Below are positions 45,464 to 53,666 of a DNA stretch of 64,000 nucleotides, in pieces. A program made the translations under genes and the position numbers. The notes beneath the pieces are model-generated. The model worked only from the letters and a program-made list of their open reading frames with translations, made no database searches and was not told where the DNA came from. The DNA is from Schaalia sp. 19OD2882. Its GTDB lineage: Bacteria; Actinomycetota; Actinomycetes; Actinomycetales; Actinomycetaceae. The stretch covers positions 1 through 64,000 of the forward strand of contig NZ_CP065521.1 in assembly GCF_018986735.1 (NCBI RefSeq), read 5' to 3'. The stretch's first letter is position 1. Each line of letters opens with the position of its first letter.

Positions 45464-46803
45464 GTCGTGACCTCCTCGATGGGTGGAAGCCCCGCAGAGA
45501 TGGTGGCCGCAGGATTTCCGAATCTGGTGTGGATAGTACCGAGTAGAGCAAGGGTTGCGCCAAGAAGTACGCAGATGATCAGCACCCACAGGATGATCTC
45601 GACGACCCCCGGCTTGGTTCTGGCCACTCGTGAACGGTTGTACTTGGTGGTGAGTTCCCGGTCGGGCACCGGTGGAGTCGAGGACGCTCCTGTCGGGGAG
45701 TTCGGGCGCAACATCCGCGGGCCGGGTTTGGGAGAGGTGGGCAGGGCGTCGGCGCGGGTACGGTCACGGGCGGCGCTGCCGCGACTGGGCACAGGCGGAA
45801 GCTGCACATCAGGCGCCTCGACGTCCATGTCGACCGGGGCCAGCAGCTCGGCGTCCAGGTGGGTGCGCTTCTCGTGACGCACGGGCGCCACGGCACTCGA
45901 CCCGGTCGATGCGCTCCCGGCGCCGGACCCCTCGGGTTCGGGCAGGGGGGTGGGCGCGATGTCGATGCCCAGTTGGTTCGCCACCGTCATGAGCTCGCGG
46001 GCCAGCGACGTGCCGGACTCCGGTCGGCGCATCGGGTCCTTCGACAGCAGGTGCATGACGACGTCGGCGAACTCCTGCGGCACGTCCGAAGGCAGTGGCG
46101 GCACGGGGTCGTTGACGTGGGAGAAGGCGATGTCGACCTGGGTCTGGCCGGTGAAGGGACGCCTCCCGACCACGGCCTCGTAGGCGATGACACCCAGGGC
46201 GTACAGGTCGCCCAAATGCGTGGCGTCCTCTCCCATGGCCTGCTCCGGGGGCAGGTACTGGGCGGTGCCCATGACCATGCCGTCGGCGGTCAGTGTCACC
46301 TGTTCGGTGGTGCGTGAGATGCCGAAGTCGGTGAGTTTGGCCATCCCGTCCATGCGCACGAGGACGTTGGCGGGCTTGACATCGCGGTGGACCACGCCCG
46401 CCTCCTCGGCGGCGCCCAGAGCCATGGCCATCTGCATGAGCAGGGGCAGCAGGTGTTGGACGTCCAGCCGCTTGCCGCCGGACAGGTAGGCGGTCAGGGG
46501 GCGACCGTCGATGAGTTCCATGACGATCCAGCCCCGGCCGGAGTCCTCGCCGGAGTCAAGGACATTGGCGACATTCGGATGGTGGATGCGCATGGCGTTG
46601 TCGGCTTCGATGCGCAGACGCGACAGGGAGAGGTGCTCGCCGGAGAGCTCCGGGCGCAGCAGTTTGGCGGCCACCATCTGACCCGTCGTCCGGTCGCGGG
46701 CCTTCCAGACCTCACCCATGCCGCCCTGGGCGATGTGGGAAAGAAGTACGTATCGGCCGCCGAGCATCCGCCCGGCGACCGCAGGATTGCGGTCGGGCGT
46801 CAT
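45460..46803 (-). CDS. pknA: Ser/Thr protein kinase PknA
   Basis: A 447-residue Hanks-type kinase. ATP-site Lys in VAAKLLR (K47), HRDVKPAN with D141, DFG at 159-161, and MGTAQYLPPEQAMG in the activation segment. A long Ser/Pro-rich linker (270-390) and one membrane helix (VVEIILWVLIICVLLGATLALLG) end the protein, with no PASTA domains, as in mycobacterial PknA. Start and stop overlap pbpA and pknB by 4 bp. It is expected to phosphorylate division and wall-synthesis proteins. Confidence 0.95.
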   Translation of the reverse strand: MTPDRNPAVAGRMLGGRYVLLSHIAQGGMGEVWKARDRTTGQMVAAKLLRPELSGEHLSLSRLRIEADNAMRIHHPNVANVLDSGEDSGRGWIVMELIDGRPLTAYLSGGKRLDVQHLLPLLMQMAMALGAAEEAGVVHRDVKPANVLVRMDGMAKLTDFGISRTTEQVTLTADGMVMGTAQYLPPEQAMGEDATHLGDLYALGVIAYEAVVGRRPFTGQTQVDIAFSHVNDPVPPLPSDVPQEFADVVMHLLSKDPMRRPESGTSLARELMTVANQLGIDIAPTPLPEPEGSGAGSASTGSSAVAPVRHEKRTHLDAELLAPVDMDVEAPDVQLPPVPSRGSAARDRTRADALPTSPKPGPRMLRPNSPTGASSTPPVPDRELTTKYNRSRVARTKPGVVEIILWVLIICVLLGATLALLGTIHTRFGNPAATISAGLPPIEEVTT

Positions 46804-48257
46804 TGGAGACCCGCCTCCAGCAGCGCGCGGGCAATGGGGGCTGCGGTGGTTCCCCCGTGGGGCACCGGCTCGGTGTCGTCGCCCTCGACGAGGACGGCGA
46901 AGGCGATCTTCGGGTCGTCGGCGGGCGCGAAGCCGATGGCCCAGGCGTTGGCGCGGCCGGAGTCGCCACCGACTTCGGCGGTGCCCGTCTTGGCGGCCAC
47001 GGGGATCCCGTCGATGGCCAGTTCGCCGCCCGTCCCGTAGGGCTGTTCGACCACTGCACGCATCATCGAGGTCACGGTGGCCGCAGTGGTCCTGTCGGTG
47101 GCCCGCCCTCGTGAAGACGGAGCCGTGGTCGAGCGCACCTGCAGGTCGTGGTCGACCACCTCGGCCACCAGGTAGGGCTGCATCATCTCCCCGCCATTGC
47201 CGATGGCCTGCGCGACCTGCGCCATGAGCAGCGGTGTGGCCCGAACCGAGTACTGGCCGATCGAGGCCAGGGCCAACTGCGCCTGGTCGGTGGAGTCGGG
47301 GAAGACCGACGGGGTCACGGGAACCGGGATGTCCTCTTCGGTGCCGAAGCCGAAGCGTGTGGCCACATGGGCCAGTTCGTCGTGCGTGAGTGAGGCCGAG
47401 GCCAGGACGAAGGTCGTGTTGCACGACCTGGCGAAGGCCTCGGTCAGCGTGGGCTTTCCGTTGCCGCATTCGGCCGACTCGATGTTGGGCACGGTCGTCG
47501 AGGAGCCCGGCAGTGTCGCCTCGACGGGGGAGGGCATCGGGGTGTCCGCAGTGACCTCTCCCTTCTCCAGCAGGGCAACCGTGGTGAGCACCTTGAAGGT
47601 CGAGCCCGGAGCGTAGAGGTCTCCGGCGATCGCCCTGTTCATCAGGGGACGTCCCGGCGCCTCCGAGAGAGTCTGGTGGGCGGCGGCCGCTGCGCTTCCC
47701 TCGGCCTGGGCAAGCTGGTTCGGGTCGAAGGAGGGTGAGGAGTACAGGGCGAGGACGGCCCCGGTGCGCACGTCGAGGGCGACCACCGCACCGCGCCTGT
47801 CACCCAACTGCTCGGCCGCCACCTTCTGCATGGCCGGGTCGATGGTCAACACCACGCCGCCGCCTTGGCGGGACTGTCCGGTGACGAGGTTGCGCATGCG
47901 CTGGAGGAAGAGGGCGTCGGTCTGGCCGTCCAGGGTGGTGTCGGCGGCCGCCTCAAGTCCGGTGGCGGAGGAGAAGGACGCGGAGAACCAGCCGGTCACC
48001 GGCGCGTAGAGGGGCCCTTGGGGGTAGGAGCGCTGGTAGCGCTTGGAGCCTTCGATGAGGGTCGACGTGGCCACGGCCTCGCCACCGACGATGATCGGTC
48101 CGCGTTCGATCTCCGCCGCCTGGTAGATGGAGCGGGTGTTGCGCGAGTCCGCGGTCAGTTGCTGGGCGCGCAGGAACTGGTTGTTCGTCAGCGCCACTCC
48201 CAGGGCGGCGAACATGACGAGGACGATGACGAAGAGCCTGCGGATCTGGGTGTTCAT
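46800..48257 (-). CDS. pbpA: Penicillin-binding protein (class B transpeptidase, PbpA)
   Basis: A 485-residue D,D-transpeptidase that cross-links peptidoglycan. One N-terminal membrane helix, a dimerisation region, then the penicilloyl-serine domain with SxxK in APGSTFK (S218, K221), SxN in RSCNTT (S277, N279) and KTG in AAKTGTAEV (422-424). It is paired with RodA in the same operon, as for elongation or septal synthase pairs, and is regulated through the surrounding kinases. Confidence 0.95.
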   Translation of the reverse strand: MNTQIRRLFVIVLVMFAALGVALTNNQFLRAQQLTADSRNTRSIYQAAEIERGPIIVGGEAVATSTLIEGSKRYQRSYPQGPLYAPVTGWFSASFSSATGLEAAADTTLDGQTDALFLQRMRNLVTGQSRQGGGVVLTIDPAMQKVAAEQLGDRRGAVVALDVRTGAVLALYSSPSFDPNQLAQAEGSAAAAAHQTLSEAPGRPLMNRAIAGDLYAPGSTFKVLTTVALLEKGEVTADTPMPSPVEATLPGSSTTVPNIESAECGNGKPTLTEAFARSCNTTFVLASASLTHDELAHVATRFGFGTEEDIPVPVTPSVFPDSTDQAQLALASIGQYSVRATPLLMAQVAQAIGNGGEMMQPYLVAEVVDHDLQVRSTTAPSSRGRATDRTTAATVTSMMRAVVEQPYGTGGELAIDGIPVAAKTGTAEVGGDSGRANAWAIGFAPADDPKIAFAVLVEGDDTEPVPHGGTTAAPIARALLEAGLQ

Positions 48258-49654
48258 GCCGTGACCACCTCCGTGGTCGTGGGGTCCTCACGTGAAGAGC
48301 TCCACGGAGTGGGGGCTTGTGCGGGTCGGCGTGCGGCGTCCGAGACGCGCAGCAGCAGGGCCACGGTCAGCCACGAGGAGACCATCGAGGATCCACCTGC
48401 CGCCAGGAAGGGCGCGGTCAGACCGGTCAGGGGAATGAGGCCCGTGACTCCGCCCAGCACGACGAAGAGCTGCAGGGCGAGGGAGAAACTCAGGCCTGTG
48501 GCCAGGAGTTTGCCGAAACCGTCGTGCACGCCGATGGCCGCACGCATCCCCCGTTCGATGAGGATCAGATAGAGCAGCAACACCGCCGCCATTCCCACGA
48601 AACCGAGTTCCTCGGCCAAGGAGGACAAGATGAAGTCGGAGTTCGCCAATGGCACGAGCTGCGGGTAGCCGCGACCCCATCCGGCGCCCAGCAGCCCGCC
48701 GGAGGCCTGTCCGAAGAAGGACTGGACCAGCTGGAAGGAGCTGCCGAACTCCAACTCGTAGATCTTCGGGTCCAGAGGGTTGAGCCACACGTCGAAGCGG
48801 TGCCTGACGTGGGAGAAGAGCTGGATTGCCACCAACACTGCGGGCACGAAGAGCAAGAAGCCGATGACCAGCCACGACACGCGATTCGTCGCCACGTACA
48901 AGGTGGCGACGAACAGTCCGAAGAGCAGCAGCGAGGTCCCCAGGTCCCGTTGGAGGACCAGGATCGCGATGCCGACCATCCACACGACCATGATCGGCCC
49001 CAGGTCGCGCAGACGCGGCAAGCGCAGGCCCAGGATCTTGGGCCCGCCGATCGCCAGGTTGTCGCGATTGGCCACGAGGTATCCGGCGAAGAACAGGGCC
49101 AGCGTGATCTTCACCAGCTCACCGGGCTGCAAGGACAGGGGGCCGAGCCTGATCCACACCTGGGCGCCGTTGGCCTGGCGCCCGAGGAAGGGGATCATCG
49201 GCAAGAGCAGCAGGATCAGCGAGAACGCGCCGAAGGTGTAGGTGTAGCGGCGAAGCAGGCGGTGGTCGCGCAGCAGGACCAGGACCACAGCCGCAAGGGC
49301 GATGGACAGGCCGACGAAGACGAGCTGGCGCAGCCCGACGACCTGGTCGGGGTCGATGATCGCGTAGCTGAGGTCCAGCCGGTAGATCATTGCCAGGCCC
49401 AGGCCCGTCAGGGCCACGGCCACCGGAAGGATCACGGGGTCGGCGTAGGGGGCCAGGAAGTGGATGCCGACCTCGGCGACGACCGCCACGGCGACCAGGA
49501 TCGCCACGTGCTGGCCGAGGTTCACGGGCAGCTCGCCGGTGCGGTTGAGGCTGGAGAGCACGTAGCCGCCGACACCGGCGGCCAACGCCACCAGCATGAG
49601 GACGATTTCGAGGACTCGGTGGGGACGGGCAGGTGCGATGGACACCGTGGCCAT
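48254..49654 (-). CDS. rodA: RodA/FtsW-type SEDS peptidoglycan glycosyltransferase
   Basis: Polytopic SEDS protein of 466 residues with about 12 membrane helices that polymerises glycan strands together with its cognate class B PBP. Signature segments include GAQVWIRLGPLSLQPGELVKI, GLGLAMIYRLDLSY, the GWGRGYPQLVPLANSDFILS loop and GLTAPFLAAGGSSM, all conserved in the family. Start overlaps the pstP stop and its stop overlaps pbpA. Confidence 0.95.
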   Translation of the reverse strand: MATVSIAPARPHRVLEIVLMLVALAAGVGGYVLSSLNRTGELPVNLGQHVAILVAVAVVAEVGIHFLAPYADPVILPVAVALTGLGLAMIYRLDLSYAIIDPDQVVGLRQLVFVGLSIALAAVVLVLLRDHRLLRRYTYTFGAFSLILLLLPMIPFLGRQANGAQVWIRLGPLSLQPGELVKITLALFFAGYLVANRDNLAIGGPKILGLRLPRLRDLGPIMVVWMVGIAILVLQRDLGTSLLLFGLFVATLYVATNRVSWLVIGFLLFVPAVLVAIQLFSHVRHRFDVWLNPLDPKIYELEFGSSFQLVQSFFGQASGGLLGAGWGRGYPQLVPLANSDFILSSLAEELGFVGMAAVLLLYLILIERGMRAAIGVHDGFGKLLATGLSFSLALQLFVVLGGVTGLIPLTGLTAPFLAAGGSSMVSSWLTVALLLRVSDAARRPAQAPTPWSSSREDPTTTEVVTA

Positions 49655-51054
49655 CAGCGTGCACCCCCGCCTGTGGTTCTCGCAGGAGCGGAGCGGGGAG
49701 GGCTCACGGTGGGTGTGCGCGCCGAGGCGGGTGAGTCCGCCGTGCGGCCACGGCGGGCGGACTGGGCCCGGTCCGCCGACTGGGCGGTGTCGCCGGACTG
49801 CGCGTGATCCCCCGACTGGGCGGCCTCGTCGCGTGCGCGTGCACGGGTCTCTTCCGCACTGCGGGCCAATTGGTCGAGATAGGTGTCGATCTCTTCGCGC
49901 GACCCCTTGGTCACCGGTTCGGCGAGCAGCTGCCTGTGCACAGGAGGCAGGTCGGACAGGGCGATGTCGGTGACCTCGATCCGGTGGCTGAACTTCCAGG
50001 AGGCAATCGACTGGGGGATGCCCTGGTGGACGGTGACGAAGTCGTTCTCACCGATCACGTAGTACTGGGTTTGGGTCCACGTCCAACCCAGCCACGCGCC
50101 GGCGGCCACGGCGGCGGTGAGCAGAAGGGTGATGACAGGTGCCAAGTGGGAACGTCGTGGCTCCGCCTCGTCGTCGGCATCGTCGTCCTCGTCCTCGGAC
50201 CCCCCGGAGGAGTCGAGGGCGGCGGCACGCGCGGCTGCCCCCTTGCCCCCACGGGAAGGGGCGCGGCGGTCCTTCGCGGCGGCGCCGACGATCTGCGGGG
50301 GAGCCGGCTCCGACGCGCCCACGGGCGCGATGTCGCACACGACGCAGGTGACGTTGTCCGGGCCGCCGGCCAGCAGCGCCAGACGGATGAGTTCCTCGGC
50401 GCAGGCTCCCGGGTCGTCGACGGAGGCCAGGACGTTCCCGATGGTCTCGGCCGAGACCACCCCGGACAGCCCGTCCGAGCACAGCAGCCACCGGTCGCCG
50501 ACAATGGCTTCACGCACGGTCTCGTCGGGGGTGACATCTGCTTGGGAGTCCCCGAGGATCCTCAGCACGACATTGCGCTGAGGGTGGTGCTCGGCGTCCT
50601 CGGCAGTGATCTGGCCGGTGTCGACCAGGTACTGGACGAAGGAGTGGTCGGTGGTGACCTGGGTCAGGGTGTCGTCCCGAAGGACGTAGGCGCGCGAGTC
50701 GCCGATGTGGACCATGGCCAACTTGTTGCCAGAACGCATGAGCGCGATGCACGTGGTGCCCAGACCCTGCAGGTCGGGATCGTGAGTGGAACGCTCGGCC
50801 AATTCCTCATGGGCGTCCATGAGGGCCTCACGCAGCAGCGGCAGCAGTGAGTCGGCCGGGTGGTTGTCCGTGTCCAGGGGTGCCAGGTGGGCGATGGCGA
50901 CGGATGAGGCGATGTCCCCACCGGCCGGTCCGCCCATGCCGTCGGCAAGCACCAGCAGATTCGCCCCGGCGTAGCCGGAATCCTGGTTGTTGGCCCGCAC
51001 CAGGCCCACATCGGAGCGTGCGGCGCAACGGAACTGGACACCCGTGGTCGGCAT
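49654..51054 (-). CDS. pstP: PP2C-type Ser/Thr phosphatase PstP
   Basis: Phosphatase of 466 residues that reverses PknA/PknB phosphorylation. The PPM-family metal motifs are LVLADGMGGPAGGD, VHIGDSRAYVL, LCSDGLSGV and GGPDNVTCVV. A basic linker, one membrane helix (LAPVITLLLTAAVAAGAWLGW) and an extracellular tail of about 140 residues follow; the tail ends in AQSG/AQSA repeats and a Pro/Arg stretch. ATG 51054 follows fhaB after 3 bp with GAGG upstream; GTG 51057 is possible. Confidence 0.94.
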   Translation of the reverse strand: MPTTGVQFRCAARSDVGLVRANNQDSGYAGANLLVLADGMGGPAGGDIASSVAIAHLAPLDTDNHPADSLLPLLREALMDAHEELAERSTHDPDLQGLGTTCIALMRSGNKLAMVHIGDSRAYVLRDDTLTQVTTDHSFVQYLVDTGQITAEDAEHHPQRNVVLRILGDSQADVTPDETVREAIVGDRWLLCSDGLSGVVSAETIGNVLASVDDPGACAEELIRLALLAGGPDNVTCVVCDIAPVGASEPAPPQIVGAAAKDRRAPSRGGKGAAARAAALDSSGGSEDEDDDADDEAEPRRSHLAPVITLLLTAAVAAGAWLGWTWTQTQYYVIGENDFVTVHQGIPQSIASWKFSHRIEVTDIALSDLPPVHRQLLAEPVTKGSREEIDTYLDQLARSAEETRARARDEAAQSGDHAQSGDTAQSADRAQSARRGRTADSPASARTPTVSPPRSAPARTTGGGAR

Positions 51055-51057
51055 CAC

Positions 51058-51549
51058 TCACCTCACCAGTTCCATGGTCGTCTGCCCGATGCGCACGATG
51101 TCACCCACGCGCAACTCGCGCGGGGATTCGAGCAATTCGTCATCGACACTGGTGCCGTTGCGTGAACCGAGGTCCTCGATCCACCAGTTTCCCTGGCCGT
51201 CGGGGGCCAGGCGCGCATGGTGGGCCGAGGAGTACTCGTCCTCGAGGACGAGGTTGCATGCGGGGGAGCGTCCGACGACGATCGGCGTGGCCCCCAGGTT
51301 CATGACGGTGCCGACCAGCGGCCCGCCGGTGATGAGCAGTGAAGTGGGGCCGCTGTCCACGGCGGAGGGGTCGGGTCGTTTGCGGCGAGAGTCCTTGCGT
51401 CGGCGATCCGCCTCACGGCGTCCCTTGCCTCGGGGGGTGACGACGGTGCCGAAGATGTCCAGGCGCAGGGTGTGCACGGCCCACAGGACCAGCAGCCACA
51501 GCAGGACCAGGAAACCGATTCGCAGGATCGTGAAGGTGAGGTCAGTCAT
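51058..51549 (-). CDS. fhaB: FHA-domain protein FhaB (FipA-like)
   Basis: A 163-residue protein with an N-terminal hydrophobic helix (ILRIGFLVLLWLLVLWAVHT), a basic linker (GKGRREADRRRKDSRRKR), and a C-terminal FHA domain: PIVVGRSPACNLVLEDEYSS, HARL, LGSRNGTSVDDELL. FHA domains bind phosphothreonine; in mycobacteria FhaB/FipA recruits FtsZ and FtsQ under oxidative stress. Start overlaps fhaA by ATGA. Confidence 0.94.
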   Translation of the reverse strand: MTDLTFTILRIGFLVLLWLLVLWAVHTLRLDIFGTVVTPRGKGRREADRRRKDSRRKRPDPSAVDSGPTSLLITGGPLVGTVMNLGATPIVVGRSPACNLVLEDEYSSAHHARLAPDGQGNWWIEDLGSRNGTSVDDELLESPRELRVGDIVRIGQTTMELVR

Positions 51550-52253
51550 CAGATCGCCTCGCTGTCACTGGGATGGGTCCAAAAAAGGATACGTGTGCGA
51601 CCGATGACGATCTGGTTGCCGTCGAGCAGTGTCGCGGCCTCGACCTTGTGGCCTTCGACGAAGGTGCCGTTGGTGGAGCCGAGATCGGTGGCGATCACAC
51701 CGGAGGGGGTGATGCGCAGTTCGAGGTGGCGACGTGAGACTCCCGAGTCGTCGACGACCACGTCGGCCTCGCTACCCCGGCCGAGCACCGTCACCGTGTC
51801 CGTGAGCAGCCACTTCTGGCCGCCGACGTCGATGACAGGATGTTCGGGCGAAGGAGCGACATTGGCAGCGGGCGCCACGGCGCCACGCCGGGCGCGGGCC
51901 TCGACCCGCAGGTGCCCCCGGTCGACCTGGTCGGAGGACTCGAAGGCGACCGTCGTGGGGCCCAGCTGCGTCCACCCGCTGTCGGCGGCATGCCGTGCCG
52001 CGTCATCAGCGAGCTCACCCGCCAGCATGTCAAGATCCGGGCCGAGGCTCTGGATGTCCGCGGTGGAGAGCTTGACCGTGAAGGAATTCGGCGCCACCGA
52101 ACGGTGGGAGGAGAGCTCGCGCACCCCCTTGTCCATGGAGCGCCGGATGGCCGAGGTGATGTCGACGGGTTTGATCTCCGACCGGAACACGTGTGAGAAC
52201 GCGCCGTTCAGGCCGCGCTCCACCGCATTCTCGAAGCGGTCGAAGATGCTCAT
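51549..52253 (-). CDS. fhaA: FHA-domain protein FhaA (DUF3662 plus FHA)
   Basis: A 234-residue protein. Residues 1-125 are the DUF3662 domain (FDRFENAVERGLNGAFSHVF, IKPVDITSAIRRSMDKG) and 150-234 an FHA domain (VTVLGRGSEADVVVDDSGVSRRH, LGSTNGTFVEG). In mycobacteria FhaA binds phosphorylated MviN (MurJ) and restrains lipid II export. It is shorter than the mycobacterial homologue because the long low-complexity linker is missing. First gene of the kinase operon, with GAGGAG in its ribosome-binding site. Confidence 0.95.
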   Translation of the reverse strand: MSIFDRFENAVERGLNGAFSHVFRSEIKPVDITSAIRRSMDKGVRELSSHRSVAPNSFTVKLSTADIQSLGPDLDMLAGELADDAARHAADSGWTQLGPTTVAFESSDQVDRGHLRVEARARRGAVAPAANVAPSPEHPVIDVGGQKWLLTDTVTVLGRGSEADVVVDDSGVSRRHLELRITPSGVIATDLGSTNGTFVEGHKVEAATLLDGNQIVIGRTRILFWTHPSDSEAI

Positions 52254-52565
52254 CGTCTCTCCTCTTCCCGGTGGGCGCCGGGACGCGGGGCCGAGCTGCG
52301 AACACGCGGTCCCATTGCCAGTCTAACCGGCTGGTGAACACGCGGCGGCGTGGGATTGGGCGCTCGGAGGGCCGAAAGTGTCACATTGATCAAAGAGTCC
52401 GAGTTCTTGTACGCCGCTTCGAACGCATGTGCGTCCGAACTCTTGGTCAGTTCCGCAGGGCAGTCCTGGGACCCGGGACGTCCGGTGCACCCGTGGGCGG
52501 GGCACCGAGCTCGACGACCTGGTGCCCCGCCCACGTGAAGAAGAGGAGATCCCGCAGGGGGACTC
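52254..52565. other. Intergenic region upstream of the kinase operon
   Basis: No gene is seen. It contains the trxB terminator (52492-52535), two near-identical 12-mers (TCCGAGTTCTTG at 52398 and TCCGAACTCTTG at 52434, 36 bp apart) that might be an activator or -35-region repeat for fhaA, and the fhaA leader. Confidence 0.5.
52492..52535 (-). terminator. trxB terminator
   Basis: CGTGGGCGGGGCACC pairs perfectly with GGTGCCCCGCCCACG (15 bp) across a 14-nt loop, 31 bp beyond the trxB stop. Confidence 0.85.
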
Positions 52566-53606
52566 TCAGTGCCCCTGGGCGGCCAACCAACGCTCCGCGT
52601 CGAGGGCCGCGCGGCAGCCTGAACCCGCGGCGGTGATCGCCTGACGGTAGGTGTGGTCCACCGCGTCACCGCAGGCGAAGACGCCTGGCAGGTTGGTGGC
52701 CGTGGAAGGCTCGGCCACGCGGATGTAGTTCGCCTCGTCCAACTCCACCTGACCGGCAAGGATGCCCGTGCGCGGCAGGTGACCGATGGCCACGAAGACC
52801 CCGTCGGTGGCCAAGGTCGACACGGAGCCGTCCACCGTGGAGGTCAGCTCCACGTCGGTCACCGCGTCCTCGCCCACCACCTTCGACACGGTGGCGTTCC
52901 ACGCGAACTCGATCTTCGGGTCGGCCATGGCGCGCTCGACCATCGCCTTGGAGGCGCGCAGCTGGTCGCGGCGGTGCACGACGGTCACCTTCGAGGCGAA
53001 CTTCGTGAGGAAGGTCGCTTCCTCCATCGCGGAGTCGCCGCCGCCCACGACCACCAGTTCCTTGTCGCGGAAGAAGAAGCCGTCGCAGGTGGCGCAGTAG
53101 CTCACACCACGCCCGGACAACTCCTCCTCACCCGGGACGTCCAGGTGGCGGTACTCGGAGCCGGTGGCCAGGATGACGGCGCGGGCACGCAGGACCTCCT
53201 CCCCCAAGGTCACGGTCTTGACCTCGCCGGTCAGGTCGACCGCCAGAGCGTCCTCGTGGCGCACGTCGGCGCCGAACTTCTCGGCCTGCTCGCGCATGCG
53301 GTCCATGAGGTCCGGTCCCTGGATCCCCTCGGGGAAACCGGGGAAGTTCTCGACCTCGGTGGTGTTCATCAGGGCGCCGCCCGGCGTCAGCGCACCCGCG
53401 ACGACGACCGGTCGCAGACCCGCGCGCGCCGTGTAGACGGCCGCCGTGTACCCGGCGGGTCCCGACCCGACGATGACGACCTCGTGGACGGTCGGCTCGC
53501 CGGCCGGAGCCTCAGGTGCGGCGCTGTCCTGCACTCCGGGGCCCAAGCCTGCGCCCAAGGAGATGCCGGGGGCGAGGGTGAACGGGGAAGCGGCGGAATC
53601 GGTCAT
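52566..53606 (-). CDS. trxB: Thioredoxin reductase
   Basis: NADPH-dependent flavoenzyme (346 residues) that reduces thioredoxin. FAD motif [21 protein letters not shown] near 43-63, redox-active CATC in VSYCATCDG (C171, C174), NADPH motif [16 protein letters not shown] and the C-terminal [15 protein letters not shown]. It has 35-40 extra N-terminal residues compared with E. coli TrxB; the true start could be further in, but no better one is obvious. No thioredoxin gene adjoins it, unlike many actinobacteria. Confidence 0.95.
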   Translation of the reverse strand: MTDSAASPFTLAPGISLGAGLGPGVQDSAAPEAPAGEPTVHEVVIVGSGPAGYTAAVYTARAGLRPVVVAGALTPGGALMNTTEVENFPGFPEGIQGPDLMDRMREQAEKFGADVRHEDALAVDLTGEVKTVTLGEEVLRARAVILATGSEYRHLDVPGEEELSGRGVSYCATCDGFFFRDKELVVVGGGDSAMEEATFLTKFASKVTVVHRRDQLRASKAMVERAMADPKIEFAWNATVSKVVGEDAVTDVELTSTVDGSVSTLATDGVFVAIGHLPRTGILAGQVELDEANYIRVAEPSTATNLPGVFACGDAVDHTYRQAITAAGSGCRAALDAERWLAAQGH

Positions 53607-53666
53607 CGGTCCTCCAGAACTCGGGTGCGGGTCACCCCGCGAGTGGCGCCCGCGCAGCGGGCCGGG

